5,411 nt of DNA, from positions 402 to 5,812 of the forward strand of contig DEPW01000020.1 of the NCBI GenBank assembly GCA_002358965.1, written 5' to 3'. This document shows positions 5,046 to 5,411 of the stretch, in pieces; positions within the stretch are counted from its first letter, which is position 1; the number at the start of each line of letters is the position of its first letter. The DNA comes from Bacteroidales bacterium UBA3382. GTDB lineage: Bacteria; Bacteroidota; Bacteroidia; Bacteroidales; UBA932. Below the pieces are notes generated by a model. That model did not search any database. It was given only the letters and a program-made list of their open reading frames with translations, and had not been told where the DNA came from. Made by a program: the position numbers and the translations under genes.

Positions 5046-5411
5046 TTATTTTAAATCCTTAAGTGCTTTTTCATATGTGGCGGCATCGTCTCTGCTGAAG
5101 CAGCAAATGATGACATCGCCTTTGTAGGAACCGCTGCGAAGATGGCCGAAGATGGCTTTCAGGGCTATGTCTGCGGCTTCCCGTTTGGGATACCCGTAAG
5201 CTCCGGTGCTTATGCACGGGAAAGCGATGCTTGTAAGGGAGTTGTCTTCGGCGATCTTCATGGCGGTGTCGTAACATGAGGCGAGCAGTTCGGGTTCGCC
5301 TTGTTTGCCTCCATGCCATACCGGTCCTACGGTGTGGATCACTCTGCTGCAAGGCAGGCCATAGGCCGATGTCATCTTGCTTTCGCCGGTAGGGCAGCCC
5401 CCGAGAGTGCG
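5046..5411 (-). CDS. Macro-domain protein (O-acetyl-ADP-ribose deacetylase type), N-terminus off-window
   Basis: The frame is open to the window edge, so only the last 121 residues are visible; the real start lies outside and the internal ATG at 5375 is not it. In the visible part, RTLGGCPTGESKMTSAYGLP, then VIHTVGPVWHGG, matches the MacroD/YmdB-type core. STGAYGYP (visible residues 68-75, at 5187-5210) is the diphosphate-binding loop. Missing are the N-terminal GDIT segment and the NAAN/GGGV loop, perhaps 45-60 residues given usual lengths. Such enzymes remove ADP-ribose from O-acetyl-ADP-ribose or from modified proteins or nucleic acids. The sequence does not decide between these. The hydrolase gene follows 16 bases after the TAA; any shared promoter would lie beyond the window. 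Confidence 0.88.
   Translation of the reverse strand, partial: RTLGGCPTGESKMTSAYGLPCSRVIHTVGPVWHGGKQGEPELLASCYDTAMKIAEDNSLTSIAFPCISTGAYGYPKREAADIALKAIFGHLRSGSYKGDVIICCFSRDDAATYEKALKDLK

Noticed and set aside
1..5411. CRISPR array, rRNA, complete tRNA or an intact transposase or integrase
   Set aside because: No regularly spaced repeats, RNA-gene signatures or recombinase motifs were seen on either strand.

Overview
The window looks like Bacteroidales (Bacteroidetes) chromosome. The protein types fit this: a CPA2-type cation:proton antiporter with a long cytosolic Usp-like tail, a HigB/HigA pair of the 'YRLFAFWDT...THGIVKKT' type, and a T5orf172-type fragment. Gene starts also lack clear Shine-Dalgarno sequences and often have A/T-rich leaders, and two octamers match the Bacteroides -7 consensus TAnnTTTG. 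I cannot name a genus from the sequence alone.

Layout. (1) Positions 1 to about 700 contain no convincing gene. The stretch is rich in inverted repeats: a long imperfect dyad at 47-236 with several smaller hairpins inside it, and a nested dyad at 322-487. It ends in an A9-TT-G9 double homopolymer (582-601) beside a promoter-like octamer. (2) Positions 699-1546 are a small accessory graveyard. It holds the C-terminal half of a HigB/RelE-type toxin with no start codon, an apparently intact HigA-type XRE antitoxin, and a C-terminal stub of a T5orf172/GIY-YIG-type protein. (3) Positions 1719-4494 hold two intact plus-strand genes 10 bp apart: the antiporter and a PPP-type metallophosphoesterase. 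(4) Positions 4478-5411 hold two minus-strand genes that converge on the first pair: a macro-domain protein, cut by the window end, followed 16 bp later by an isochorismatase/nicotinamidase-family hydrolase. The phosphoesterase and hydrolase genes overlap tail to tail by 17 bp.

How the genes may work together. The antiporter and phosphoesterase are probably co-transcribed and belong to the core genome; any functional link is unknown. The macro-domain protein and the cysteine hydrolase are probably one operon and could both act around NAD: ADP-ribose derivatives on one side, nicotinamide on the other. The left 1.5 kb reads as decayed accessory DNA next to the conserved antiporter locus, with the antitoxin as its only intact gene.

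No complete new system is evident. The best leads are the structured non-coding block at 47-236, the homopolymer-spaced promoter candidate before the orphan antitoxin, and the macro-domain/hydrolase operon.
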